From assembly GCA_022792535.1 (NCBI GenBank), contig JAAWBG010000048.1, forward strand, positions 1 through 64,000: a DNA stretch of 64,000 nucleotides. Reading direction: 5' to 3'. How positions within the stretch are numbered: the stretch's first letter is position 1; each line of letters starts with the position of its first letter. The notes under the pieces are model-generated. The model had not been told where the DNA came from. It saw only the letters and a program-made list of their open reading frames with translations, and did not search any database. This document shows positions 33,940 to 42,629 of this stretch, piece after piece. The stretch comes from Lachnospiraceae bacterium. Its GTDB lineage: Bacteria; Bacillota; Clostridia; Lachnospirales; Lachnospiraceae. The position numbers and the translations under genes are program-made.

Positions 33940-36411
33940 TTGAGAGACAGAAGAAAGTCATATTATCTGATGGTATTAATGCCCATTCTTTATGCGTTAT
34001 CGGCATATGGAATGGCAATACTGGTACAAAACAGCGGGATTTACCCCAGCGGATCAGACACTTTGTCCCATATTTACAGGGGAGACGTGCTGTATCATGC
34101 AATTTGTAATGGAGATTATTGGCCTGTTTTTGATCCGCACTGGTATAATGGTGCGGAACTCATGCGTTATATGGCCCCGCTGCCTACATATCTTTTCGCT
34201 TTCTGCCAGTTTTTGGGCGGCGGAAATGCTATGACGGGCTTTCTGATTTTTGTTGCGTTTATTTTTTTTACAGGGGCTCTTGTGTGGCTTTATATTGGAT
34301 TTAAGGTGAATCGTCCATATTTTGGAGCCTTTGTTGGTTTTTTGTGGTTTTTTATTCCAAATAACTTGATTACGTTGTTTTATGAAGGGGACTTGCCCCG
34401 GTCTGTCTGCATTGCAGTTTTACCGCTCTTGATATATTGGGTGTATGATTATCTGCGGGAGCAGCACTGGTACACCATTCCTAAATTATCTCTTTGCTTT
34501 GCGGTGCTTGCTCTGTGCGAGCCGGAGTATGCATTGCTGGTGATGATTGCCTGCATGATCTACTTTGTGATAGACATGATTATTTATCACAAATGGCATA
34601 GAGATGTACAGGCATTTTTTGCATTGTTTTTGGGGTACTTTTTGATTGGCGTGTGGCTGGTTCCGGTTATAAAAGGAGACGTCACAGAGATAGATAATCT
34701 GGAGATTATGGCAGATTTTTTCCAGAATATGTTTTTGTCTGTCAATCCTTTTGCAAGGCTGCAGAGAGGATGCGTAGATGTTTATTTTGGCCTGGCGGCG
34801 ATGCTGCTGGCAGTTTTTGGAATTCTTTTAAGCAAGAAAAAATCTATGCCGGGATTTTGGACAGGGATTCTTATTTTGATCTGTTCTTCCGAGACGCTGT
34901 ACATTTTATTATCTTCCCTGCCGGGAGGAGACATTTTATTGATGCTGCGTTTTGTATCCATTGGCCTGTGTATGATTCTGTTTAGTTTTTTGATATGGGA
35001 CACTTTAAAAAAAGGATGGATCTTGTTTTTTGGAGTTTTGCTGATCCTGGATGTTGTGCCTTCCATGCCTCTGATCTTAGGGGGCCAGACGGGAAACCCT
35101 CCGGAGGTGCGTTTGAACTCTTATGCAGAGCGGACTTTGGTCAGGGAAGCAAAGGAAATGACAAGGCAGCGCCTGGCTTTGGTGGATGAGAGCAGCCTGG
35201 GTGGAATGAGTTCCTATTTGATTACGGGATATGAGAAAGCTGCGTTTACTACCTACGGCGGAGCAGAGGAAGCTGCCGCTACCATCAGCAATTTTAAACA
35301 GATTGACCGGGCGTTGGAAGAAGGGCATTATCTGTATGTATTTGACCGTTGTCTGGAAATGGGCAACGATACGGTAGTGATTCAGTTAGATATCGTGGGA
35401 GATCTGGGAAAGAATCCTATTCTGCAGATGGATCATGCCGCTTTACGAGTTGGATATGAGTTGGTAGATTATAATGATAATTACCGTTTTTATAAATTAA
35501 AGAAAAAAGGAATTGATGGAAATTGGGGAACGATCACAAAATATCGTGCTATCGGTATTGGAAGGGCTGCTCCGGGAATTTCCAGACAGTTTCCGATTGT
35601 AGAGGAAACAGAGACAACGAATTTGAATGATTTTACTTTTGAGGAATTAAAGGGATATGATATGATCTATTTGTCTGGCTTTACTTATGATGATAAGGAG
35701 AAGGCAGAGAAAATGATTGAGGATCTAAGTGAAGCCGGCGTTCGAATTGTGATAGCGGCAGATGGAATACCGGATGACAGGGGGAGCCAGAACCAGAGTT
35801 TTCTGGGAGTAATCTGTAATGGAGTTTCTTTTTCTCAGGGATATCCCAATCTGGATACCATAGACGGGGTGTTGGAGACAGATCTGTTTCCTAACGGATA
35901 CCGGGATTGGAGCACTGTATATGTGGACGGCCTGGATGAAGTCTGGGGAACTGTGAAAGATTTGGACTGGAATCTTCCCTTCTTTGGGACAGTAAAAAAT
36001 GATAATATTATTGTAATTGGATTGAATTTGACCTATTATTATGGATTGACTTTAGATGAAGGAGTAGGCGCTTTGTTGAACCGCGCTATGAATATAAGCT
36101 CTACGGAACTGCCGGAGCGGGAGATCGTGCCCTATACTGTTCAGTATGGAACAGATGATATTACCATTCAGGTAGATCGGGATGATGTCAATACAGGTCT
36201 GGCATATCATAATAGTTTTACTGCCAGTCAGGAAATTTATATGAAAAATCATTTGACTTATGTAGGAGCGGGAACCACGGTAATCTCCATTGGTCATCCC
36301 TATCTGGTATATGGCATTGCAGTCAGCGGAGGGGCTCTGGTCTTACTGTTGGGGTATACCGTCTACATACGCTCGCGTCTGCAGAGGAAGGAAGAAGAAA
36401 CAGAAAAATAG
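33940..36411 (+). CDS. PTPS-related large membrane protein of the XrtG locus
   Basis: 823 residues from a TTG start 8 nt after AGGAGG. The first 375 residues hold about ten transmembrane segments with the conserved early loop GSDTLSHIYRGDVLYHAICNGDYWPVFDPHWYNGAELMRY. A soluble, probably extracellular domain of about 400 residues follows, and one last helix (PYLVYGIAVSGGALVLLLGYTVYI) with a basic tail. This matches the PTPS_related (PF10131) membrane family, which has a GT-C-like layout and no proven reaction. A role in polymerising or transferring a lipid-linked sugar is inferred. Confidence 0.75.
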   Translation: MRDRRKSYYLMVLMPILYALSAYGMAILVQNSGIYPSGSDTLSHIYRGDVLYHAICNGDYWPVFDPHWYNGAELMRYMAPLPTYLFAFCQFLGGGNAMTGFLIFVAFIFFTGALVWLYIGFKVNRPYFGAFVGFLWFFIPNNLITLFYEGDLPRSVCIAVLPLLIYWVYDYLREQHWYTIPKLSLCFAVLALCEPEYALLVMIACMIYFVIDMIIYHKWHRDVQAFFALFLGYFLIGVWLVPVIKGDVTEIDNLEIMADFFQNMFLSVNPFARLQRGCVDVYFGLAAMLLAVFGILLSKKKSMPGFWTGILILICSSETLYILLSSLPGGDILLMLRFVSIGLCMILFSFLIWDTLKKGWILFFGVLLILDVVPSMPLILGGQTGNPPEVRLNSYAERTLVREAKEMTRQRLALVDESSLGGMSSYLITGYEKAAFTTYGGAEEAAATISNFKQIDRALEEGHYLYVFDRCLEMGNDTVVIQLDIVGDLGKNPILQMDHAALRVGYELVDYNDNYRFYKLKKKGIDGNWGTITKYRAIGIGRAAPGISRQFPIVEETETTNLNDFTFEELKGYDMIYLSGFTYDDKEKAEKMIEDLSEAGVRIVIAADGIPDDRGSQNQSFLGVICNGVSFSQGYPNLDTIDGVLETDLFPNGYRDWSTVYVDGLDEVWGTVKDLDWNLPFFGTVKNDNIIVIGLNLTYYYGLTLDEGVGALLNRAMNISSTELPEREIVPYTVQYGTDDITIQVDRDDVNTGLAYHNSFTASQEIYMKNHLTYVGAGTTVISIGHPYLVYGIAVSGGALVLLLGYTVYIRSRLQRKEEETEK

Positions 36412-36441
36412 AATGAAGGAAAAGTGGAGTGAAGTGATGAA

Positions 36442-37041
36442 ATGATAAAGTATATTGTGGGTTTGATCGGATTGGTCATATGGTTATTTATCTTACACAT
36501 TTTAAATAAGAGTAAATTAAATTTCTGGCATTTTATTGTGGGAAGCGCAGGAGCCTTTATTCTGATGCTGGTTTTCTTACAGCCAGTGCTGACACAGCCT
36601 TTGGCCCGGATTGTAGCTTTATTGGCAAGCCTTCCAGGTAAGATCGGCAGCATGTACAGCGCCCATTACAAATATGGCGTAATTTTTGTACAGTCTGCGG
36701 TGGGGGCCATTTCCTTAAAAATTGACTTTGAGTGTTCTGGTATTATAGAGATTATAGCTTATCTTTCCCTGCTGATCTTTTATCGGGTTTATACCGTGTA
36801 TGAGCGGGTATATGTGGGAGTTCTTGGAGTGATTGCCATGGTACTGGCAAACGCCCTGCGTATTACAGTGATTTGCATGATCATTTATTTTGGCGGCATT
36901 GACATGTATTATATAGCCCATACCTTTGTGGGCCGGTTTGTATTTTATGGATTATCCGTTATGATATATTTCTATGTCTTTACGAAACCGCAGATAATCA
37001 AACAGAAGGTGGGAAGTTTCCGATATGACAGTGATAAGTAA
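36442..37041 (+). CDS. xrtG: Exosortase XrtG
   Basis: 199 residues, about seven transmembrane segments. The exosortase active-site residues are present in order: Cys98 (FECSGIIEI), Arg140 (NALRITVI) and His160 (YIAHTFVGRF). The short form without an N-terminal extra domain and the Gram-positive setting fit XrtG. Exosortases are membrane cysteine proteases/transpeptidases that cut proteins bearing a C-terminal helix-plus-basic tail. The likely substrate is the protein at 31695-33857. The gene overlaps the glycosyltransferase by 17 nt. Confidence 0.85.
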   Translation: MIKYIVGLIGLVIWLFILHILNKSKLNFWHFIVGSAGAFILMLVFLQPVLTQPLARIVALLASLPGKIGSMYSAHYKYGVIFVQSAVGAISLKIDFECSGIIEIIAYLSLLIFYRVYTVYERVYVGVLGVIAMVLANALRITVICMIIYFGGIDMYYIAHTFVGRFVFYGLSVMIYFYVFTKPQIIKQKVGSFRYDSDK

Positions 37042-38389
37042 TTTTATAAATTCCATATTGTTTTGGGCGGCGTGGATTATCATTCCCTTAATCATGGAGA
37101 TCATTCCCTCTATGGGAAGTGTTTTTATCCTGATTAAGAAGAAATTATTTCCGAAAAAATATGAGGATCCGGTATTTTGGCCGGAGATTACGCTGATTAT
37201 TCCAGTATACAATTCGGAGGATTCTCTTCAAGAATGTATTCAATCCATCAATAACAGCGATTATCCCAATGACAAGATGCGTATCTTTCTGGTGAATAAT
37301 CAGGGAAAAGACAATTCTTTTCAAGTCTATACCAAATGTCAGGAATTGTATCCAGATCTGTTGATGCAATGGCTTAATGCAAAACAAGGGAAATCCCGCG
37401 CGCTGAATCTTGCGCTGTTTAATGCAGATGGAAAATACATTATCCATGTGGACAGCGACGGACAGTTTGAACCTCATGCCATCAGTAATATGGTGCGCAA
37501 ATTTGAGTGCAGCCCGGATGTGGACTGTATGACAGGCGCGATTCTTACCATGCCGGAAATGATCGAAGAGTATAAAGGAGTCTTTGCAAGGCTGCTGCGG
37601 AAGATGGAATTTATGGAGTATGCCCAGGCGTTTTTGGCAGGGCGTAACTATGCTTCTGAGACGAATTCTATCTATACTCTTTCCGGGGCGTTTTCTGCCT
37701 TTCGGAAATCGGCGGTGTTAAAATCTCAGCTTTATAATACAGATACCATCTGCGAAGATACTAATATTACCTTTCAGATGCGTTTTCTGCAGAAAATTAA
37801 GGTGGAGATCTGTGAGAATGCTATTTTCTGTGTGGATCCTATTGAGGGGATCAATAAGCTTTACACTCAGAGACAGCGTTGGCAGAGGGGAAGCCTGGAA
37901 GTTTCCCATCAGTTCCTGGAGAAAGATCTGAAAGTGCATAAGATGTTTACCAACGTTATGGTTCGGACTTTGATGTACGATCATACGTTTGCTTTTCCGC
38001 GTTTGATTTGGTATCTGGCCTTGATCTGCCTGATGTGCATGAATTATTCTGCAAAAGTGATCTTAATTTCCACAGGAATTATCTTTTTACTCTACATTAT
38101 CAGCGGCTACCTGTACTATCTTTCTACAGTAGGATTCTTAAAGGAGTTTGATGATCTGAAGAAATACTACCGAAGGCATTGGTATGTGGTGCCTTTACTT
38201 CCGTTTTTTAATTTTATCGTATTCTTTATTCGGTTTGCAGGAGTGATCAACAGTATCAACACAGACAGCGCATGGAAAACCCGTACATTGACGGATGAAC
38301 GGAAGGATTTCGAGGCAGAGTTAAAATCGGAAGCACAGAAACCCTTGAATTTATTACAGAAAGCGCGTAAGGCAGTAAATTACGAGTAG
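37025..38389 (+). CDS. Processive family 2 glycosyltransferase, exosortase-G associated
   Basis: 454 residues. One N-terminal helix, then a GT2 domain (ITLIIPVYNSEDSLQECI), DxD as HVDSDGQ (Asp143, Asp145), catalytic base in TICEDTN (Asp245) and QRQRW (282-286), the D,D,D,QxxRW set of cellulose/hyaluronan-synthase-type processive enzymes. C-terminal transmembrane segments (LALICLMCMNY, VILISTGIIFLLYIISGYL, LPFFNFIVFFIRF) would form the export channel. The polymer product cannot be deduced from sequence. The gene is coupled to xrtG by overlap. Confidence 0.88.
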   Translation: MTVISNFINSILFWAAWIIIPLIMEIIPSMGSVFILIKKKLFPKKYEDPVFWPEITLIIPVYNSEDSLQECIQSINNSDYPNDKMRIFLVNNQGKDNSFQVYTKCQELYPDLLMQWLNAKQGKSRALNLALFNADGKYIIHVDSDGQFEPHAISNMVRKFECSPDVDCMTGAILTMPEMIEEYKGVFARLLRKMEFMEYAQAFLAGRNYASETNSIYTLSGAFSAFRKSAVLKSQLYNTDTICEDTNITFQMRFLQKIKVEICENAIFCVDPIEGINKLYTQRQRWQRGSLEVSHQFLEKDLKVHKMFTNVMVRTLMYDHTFAFPRLIWYLALICLMCMNYSAKVILISTGIIFLLYIISGYLYYLSTVGFLKEFDDLKKYYRRHWYVVPLLPFFNFIVFFIRFAGVINSINTDSAWKTRTLTDERKDFEAELKSEAQKPLNLLQKARKAVNYE

Positions 38390-38402
38390 GGGAACGAAGC
38401 TT

Positions 38403-39461
38403 ATGAAACATAAAATTAATTTTTTCGTTATAACGGCTATTGTGGTGTTTTTTTCCATGGCGGCAGATATCTTTATTGTATATCAGCTGAATAATTATGA
38501 GACCAGATTTTTGGAAATCTATGGTTCTGAGCAGGATGGATATGTTAAAATCATTCTGGAACAGATCAATCGTCTGGATGATCAGGGAACAGAGGAAGAC
38601 ATCACGGAGATCATCAGTTCTCTGGACGCGACTGCCAGCAGATATTGGACCCTGAGTAAGGGAGATTCCATTTTATTTGTAAAAAGCGTTACGGAGACAA
38701 ACAGATACAAGGGATTTACAGATGGAACTTATTATGCAAGCGAGACGGCTTCTGAGTTTATGCGCAATCTAGGTGTAAACCAGGTAGGCCATCAGATTAT
38801 TTATCTGGATAATGACCGTTTTATTGCTTCCGGCATGATTTTTAACTGGAAAGATGAGGAGTATCGAATCTGTCTGCTGACTTATGACCGGGTGATTTTA
38901 GAGGACAACATTCTGCTGGAATGCAAGAATTCTATTATCATTATTCTATCTCTGGTTCTGGCTCTTTTGATTATTTTGAGTATGATTATGTCCCGGAAGA
39001 TCAGTAAGCAGGCCATTCGGATTGATAAACAGGAAGAGCGCGTGGTATGGCAGAATCAGCAGATTGAGCTGTTAGACGAACAGTTAAAACGGGAGTATGC
39101 TTTTAGCGCCAGCAAACACGTATTTAAGAAAAATATATTAAATGAATTTTTGCGCACATTGGATGAAAAGGGTGTATGTCCCCTTCATTTTGCATTGTTT
39201 GAAACCGACTCTAAGGAAGCGCGGGATGAATTTTTTGAGCATATGCAGATTGTTCTGGATAACAATGTACTGCGTTTTTCCATGGATGAAAGACAGGTGC
39301 TTTTGATCTTTGTCCAGTATGAGAGAACTGTCAGCGACAGAATTATTGAATCTCTGGAAAACTGGAATGTGCGCGGTTTGGATCAGTTATATTGCGAGGA
39401 TAATATGAACAGCTATCAAGTGCAGTTTGATGAATTTTGGAAGAAGGTGGCGGGTGCGTGA
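38403..39461 (+). CDS. Two-helix sensor-like membrane protein of the XrtG locus
   Basis: 352 residues. Helix near 8-28, an extracytoplasmic domain of about 150 residues, a second helix near 177-196 (SIIIILSLVLALLIILSMIM), a coiled-coil segment (KQEERVVWQNQQIELLDEQLK) and a cytosolic C-terminal domain of about 120 residues. The layout is that of a membrane receptor. The cytosolic domain has alternating strands and helices that could be a very degenerate GGDEF-type domain, but no GGDEF or catalytic motif is seen. Probably controls polymer production; inference only. GTGA overlap with the next gene. Confidence 0.65.
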   Translation: MKHKINFFVITAIVVFFSMAADIFIVYQLNNYETRFLEIYGSEQDGYVKIILEQINRLDDQGTEEDITEIISSLDATASRYWTLSKGDSILFVKSVTETNRYKGFTDGTYYASETASEFMRNLGVNQVGHQIIYLDNDRFIASGMIFNWKDEEYRICLLTYDRVILEDNILLECKNSIIIILSLVLALLIILSMIMSRKISKQAIRIDKQEERVVWQNQQIELLDEQLKREYAFSASKHVFKKNILNEFLRTLDEKGVCPLHFALFETDSKEARDEFFEHMQIVLDNNVLRFSMDERQVLLIFVQYERTVSDRIIESLENWNVRGLDQLYCEDNMNSYQVQFDEFWKKVAGA

Positions 39462-39940
39462 GAAAAGAGAGATTATATCGGGAATATCGTTTGAAGTCTT
39501 ATTTGAATATGAATCACTATATCACCATCAATGGCAAGCAGGGACAGACACATCCTCATACCTGGGAATTTGTGATCACTATGATTGTAGATGGGGATGA
39601 ATTTGTAGAATTTCGTACCTTTGAGTCTCTGATTGAACAGTATTTGGACAAATATCAGAATCAGATCTTGAATACGATTGAGCCCTTTGACATTATCGTT
39701 CCGACCATTGAGAATGTGACGGATCATTTTAATGAGGAACTTCAGGGATTATTGCAGGAACATGGAGGCGAGCTGGTGTCTATGGAGGGAAGTGAGACGC
39801 CTACGAGAAGCTATATTGTCAGCCATAGAAATGAGCCAGAGTTTATTGATCAGATCGGAAAGAAGCAGACAGAGCAGATTTCCGGCGTGGTTAACTATGT
39901 GGTAGAGCAGATTATCAATGGCCAGGACAAGAAGTGGTAA
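39458..39940 (+). CDS. Second divergent PTPS/QueD-fold protein
   Basis: 160 residues from GTG 39458 (a GTGA overlap with the previous stop). PTPS-like: His20 and His32-Pro-His34 fit the zinc triad; FVEFRTFESL corresponds to the DFxxL segment; YQNQILNTIEPFDIIVPTIENV aligns with LDHxxLN...PTxEN; SETPTRSYIV keeps the Glu. As in the protein at 31309-31662, the catalytic Cys and Asp-His are replaced, here by Gln and Gln-Asn. Probably non-catalytic, ligand-binding. Paralogue of the first gene in the same operon. Confidence 0.7.
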   Translation: MRKERLYREYRLKSYLNMNHYITINGKQGQTHPHTWEFVITMIVDGDEFVEFRTFESLIEQYLDKYQNQILNTIEPFDIIVPTIENVTDHFNEELQGLLQEHGGELVSMEGSETPTRSYIVSHRNEPEFIDQIGKKQTEQISGVVNYVVEQIINGQDKKW

Positions 39941-39986
39941 TTCCATAGAGAGTGGGAGTGGCAGGGAATTGTGAAAGGACGAAAAA

Positions 39987-42137
39987 ATGAAAAAATTAAG
40001 ATCTAGTGCGGCGCTGATATTAGTCTTGACAATATCAGCAGGACTTTTTTCAGGTTGTTCTCGTAAAGATTCAGAGATCACCATTCATCCAGATACGAAA
40101 AATGAAGCAGAGACAGAACAGGAAAAAGAAACAGAGAAAGTGGAATCTCCTGTTCTGCCTATCTATACAGAAGATGATATTCAGTATGCTTTTCGGACGA
40201 ATGAGAAAAAATTTCAGATTTACAAAGAGGATGGCACCTGGCAGGACATCCTTCCTGTGGGAGTGAATATTGGAGCAGGGAAACCAGGAGCTTTTCCAGG
40301 AGAATTTGCCATTACAAAGGATGATTATCTGCGGTGGTTTCGCCAGATCAGTGAAATGCATGCAGATACTATCCGTGTCTATACCGTGTTGATGCCGGAG
40401 TTTTATGAAGCCCTTGCAGAATATAATGCCGCGGCAGAAAATCCTTTGTATTTTATCCAGGGCGTTTACAATAATGAGGAAGATATCAGCAATATCTGTG
40501 ATGCCTATGGGGAGGATAGCAAGATTACAAAAGATTGGATTGCTATGTGTGAAACGATCGTAGATGTTGTCCATGGAAATGCAGTGATTGATCCGGTTCC
40601 GGGAAATGCCAGCGGAACTTATACAGCAGATGTGTCTCAATATCTGCTTGGCTGGATTCTGGGAATTGAATGGCAGCCGGATTTTGTCATCAATACCGAT
40701 GAGAGTAATCCAGATAAAAATGTATTTGAAGGAAAATACCTGTACACCGAAGAGGCGACGCCTTTTGAGGCTTTTCTTGCTTCTGGGATGGATGCATGTA
40801 TTGCTTATGAGACAGAGAATTACAAGATGCAGCACCCTACTGCCTTCGCAAACTGGGTGACGACAGATCCTCTTTCCCATCCGGGAGAACCCAATCCTGA
40901 GATGGAAGATGCGGTGTCTGTAGATGCAGAGCATGTGAAAGCAAAACCAGAATTTAAGGCGGGGCTCTTTACTTCTTATCACGTATATCCCTATTATCCA
41001 GAAATGATGCGGTATGCGCCGGAGCTGCTGACAGAGGATCCCAAGAATCCCTATAAACATTATTTGAATGATCTGAACAGCTACCATACGATGCCAGTGG
41101 TGATCTCTGAGTTTGGCGTACCTGCGTCCAGAGGAATCACTCATCTTGCCCATGATCCAGGTTTTAATCAGGGCGGATTGACGGAAGAAGAACAGGGGAA
41201 TGCAATTGTATCCATGTTAAGTGATATTATTGAGACAGGATGCGCCGGGGCCTGCGTATTTATCTGGCAGGATGAATGGTTTAAAAGAACCTGGAATACT
41301 ATGGATTATACCGATGGAGAGATCAGACCTTATTGGTGTGACGTCCAGACCAGCGAGCAATTTTTTGGTCTGCTGTCTTTTGATCCGGGAGAACAGCCAG
41401 TCTGTGTGGTAGATGGCGATGATAAAGAATGGGAGGGAGAAGAGCCTCTGCTTGTGAGCGGCAATACGGAACTCTATGTGAGAAGTGATGAAGCATATGT
41501 CTATCTGATGATCCGCGGCGATAATGATAATATCAATATTACTCTGGATACCATTGAAAATCAGGGGAATTCAGAATATGGAGGAGCAGATTTTTCTCTG
41601 GAATTAAAGGGAACAGAAGAGAGCCGGCTTCTGATTGATCCTTATTACGATGTGAATTACTGGCTCTACACCACAGGATTATATGCAGAAAACAAGATCC
41701 TGGAGGTGAAAGAAGGGTATGCAGAGCCAGACAGTAATAAATTTGAAGCAATCTACCTGATGCTGAACCGGCCGGTACTGCTTACAGATGGAACGCTGGT
41801 GGAAACAGAGCAGATTGAGACAGGCAGACTTCGTCATGGCAATGCCGATCCAGATTCATCTGACTATAATTCCAGAGCAGATTTCTGCATCAAAGACCAG
41901 GTGACGGAGATCCGTCTGCCTTGGCTGCTGCTCAATATACCAAAGCCCAACGTTAAGATGCGTATTGCGAATCTGTATGCAAATGATGAGATCACTTATG
42001 AGGCCATTGATCATATCAATTTTGCAATTGGCGATGAGAGCGCTCCCTATCTCTGGGAGGAATGGATGATGCCTACTTATCGGGAACGGTTAAAGCAGTC
42101 TTATTATATTTTGCAGGATTACCTTTCAAAACGATAA
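39987..42137 (+). CDS. TIM-barrel glycosidase-like lipoprotein with CBM9-like module
   Basis: 716 residues. Lipobox LFSGC gives Cys24, so an extracellular lipoprotein. Residues about 60-460 look like a glycoside-hydrolase TIM barrel: GVNIGAGKPGAFPGEF, TIRVYTVLMPEFYEALA, a nucleophile-like Glu in VISEFGVPASRG (about 375), and FIWQDEWFKRTWNTMDY. From about 470 a module begins VDGDDKEWEGE, resembling the IDG-DW modules of the putative XrtG substrate. It probably trims, transfers or holds the locus polysaccharide. The glycosidase family is not identified. Last gene of the operon. Confidence 0.7.
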   Translation: MKKLRSSAALILVLTISAGLFSGCSRKDSEITIHPDTKNEAETEQEKETEKVESPVLPIYTEDDIQYAFRTNEKKFQIYKEDGTWQDILPVGVNIGAGKPGAFPGEFAITKDDYLRWFRQISEMHADTIRVYTVLMPEFYEALAEYNAAAENPLYFIQGVYNNEEDISNICDAYGEDSKITKDWIAMCETIVDVVHGNAVIDPVPGNASGTYTADVSQYLLGWILGIEWQPDFVINTDESNPDKNVFEGKYLYTEEATPFEAFLASGMDACIAYETENYKMQHPTAFANWVTTDPLSHPGEPNPEMEDAVSVDAEHVKAKPEFKAGLFTSYHVYPYYPEMMRYAPELLTEDPKNPYKHYLNDLNSYHTMPVVISEFGVPASRGITHLAHDPGFNQGGLTEEEQGNAIVSMLSDIIETGCAGACVFIWQDEWFKRTWNTMDYTDGEIRPYWCDVQTSEQFFGLLSFDPGEQPVCVVDGDDKEWEGEEPLLVSGNTELYVRSDEAYVYLMIRGDNDNINITLDTIENQGNSEYGGADFSLELKGTEESRLLIDPYYDVNYWLYTTGLYAENKILEVKEGYAEPDSNKFEAIYLMLNRPVLLTDGTLVETEQIETGRLRHGNADPDSSDYNSRADFCIKDQVTEIRLPWLLLNIPKPNVKMRIANLYANDEITYEAIDHINFAIGDESAPYLWEEWMMPTYRERLKQSYYILQDYLSKR

Positions 42138-42209
42138 AGTGTACAGAAAAGCTGTCCTGCTAATATGGTTGCTCATTCAGGAAATTTTGCCGCTAAAACG
42201 TCAAATTAG

Positions 42210-42325
42210 AATGGGGCTGTCGCAAAATACGACGATTCTACAAAATATGGTTACAACAGTAATAAGTTTTACCGTATTTTGCAGAAATCTGCCATTTTGC
42301 GCCAGCCTCATTTTGTTTTTTCATA
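42210..42325 (+). terminator. Long nested terminator of the XrtG operon with alternative pairing
   Basis: Outer arms 42210-42228 and 42294-42312 pair over 19 bp with two mismatches, followed by TTGTTTTTT. GCAAAATACG (42222-42231), part of the left arm, can alternatively pair perfectly with CGTATTTTGC (42273-42282). A small GCAGA-AA-TCTGC hairpin lies between the two right arms. Confidence 0.65.
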
Positions 42326-42484
42326 GGAAAGACCTAATAAGATTGGGGTGTCAAAAGCGCCTTTGGCGCTGCACTCATACCATATATTGCTATTGCAAGC
42401 TTGCTTGCACATCAATATATGGTATAGAGTGGGTGCGTCGCACCCTTTTGACACCCTAATCCTAATAACTAATAATAGGAAAGA
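42323..42484. repeat. Cloverleaf-like palindromic element
   Basis: The outer stem pairs 42341-42357 with 42445-42461 (17 bp, one mismatch; TGTCAAAAG core). Inside are side hairpins AGCGCC-TTT-GGCGCT (42356-42370) and GGGTGC-GTC-GCACCC (42431-42445), a 17-bp inner stem with one bulge (42373-42389 / 42413-42430), and an apical hairpin TGCAAGC-TT-GCTTGCA (42394-42409). The 10-bp direct repeat ATAGGAAAGA flanks it (42323-42332, 42475-42484). It has no credible coding frame. Together with the terminator it fills the 492-nt gap before gdpP. Confidence 0.65.
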
Positions 42485-42509
42485 ACATATATTTGATTCA
42501 AAAACCATA

Positions 42510-42539
42510 TTGTAACTATTCCAGGAAATATGGTATAAT
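42510..42539 (+). promoter_or_regulatory. Promoter of gdpP-rplI-dnaB
   Basis: TTGTAA (42510-42515), 18-nt spacer, TATAAT (42534-42539). An inverted pair CCATAT (42505-42510) / ATATGG (42528-42533) brackets the spacer and may be an operator. The leader is about 85 nt. Confidence 0.6.
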
Positions 42540-42629
42540 ATATATGCCCTATGGGCAGTTTGAAAGCAGCAATATCATGCGTGTATGGATACAGAGGAAC
42601 GCGGAATGAAACTGAAAGTAGGAAAATAA

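Noticed and set aside
38403-39461. RGLD near the end of the receptor-like protein as a c-di-GMP I-site (RxxD)
   Set aside because: It lies only about 27 residues from the C-terminus and is not followed by a GGDEF-like motif, so the position is wrong for an I-site.
40071-41153. Long open frame (about 360 codons) on the minus strand
   Set aside because: It is antisense to the glycosidase-like lipoprotein, rich in Ile/His/Cys as expected of a shadow frame, with no ribosome site or domain.
42139-42459. Possible small gene between the XrtG operon and gdpP
   Set aside because: The frame runs straight through the terminator and the cloverleaf element; its codons are dictated by the palindromes.
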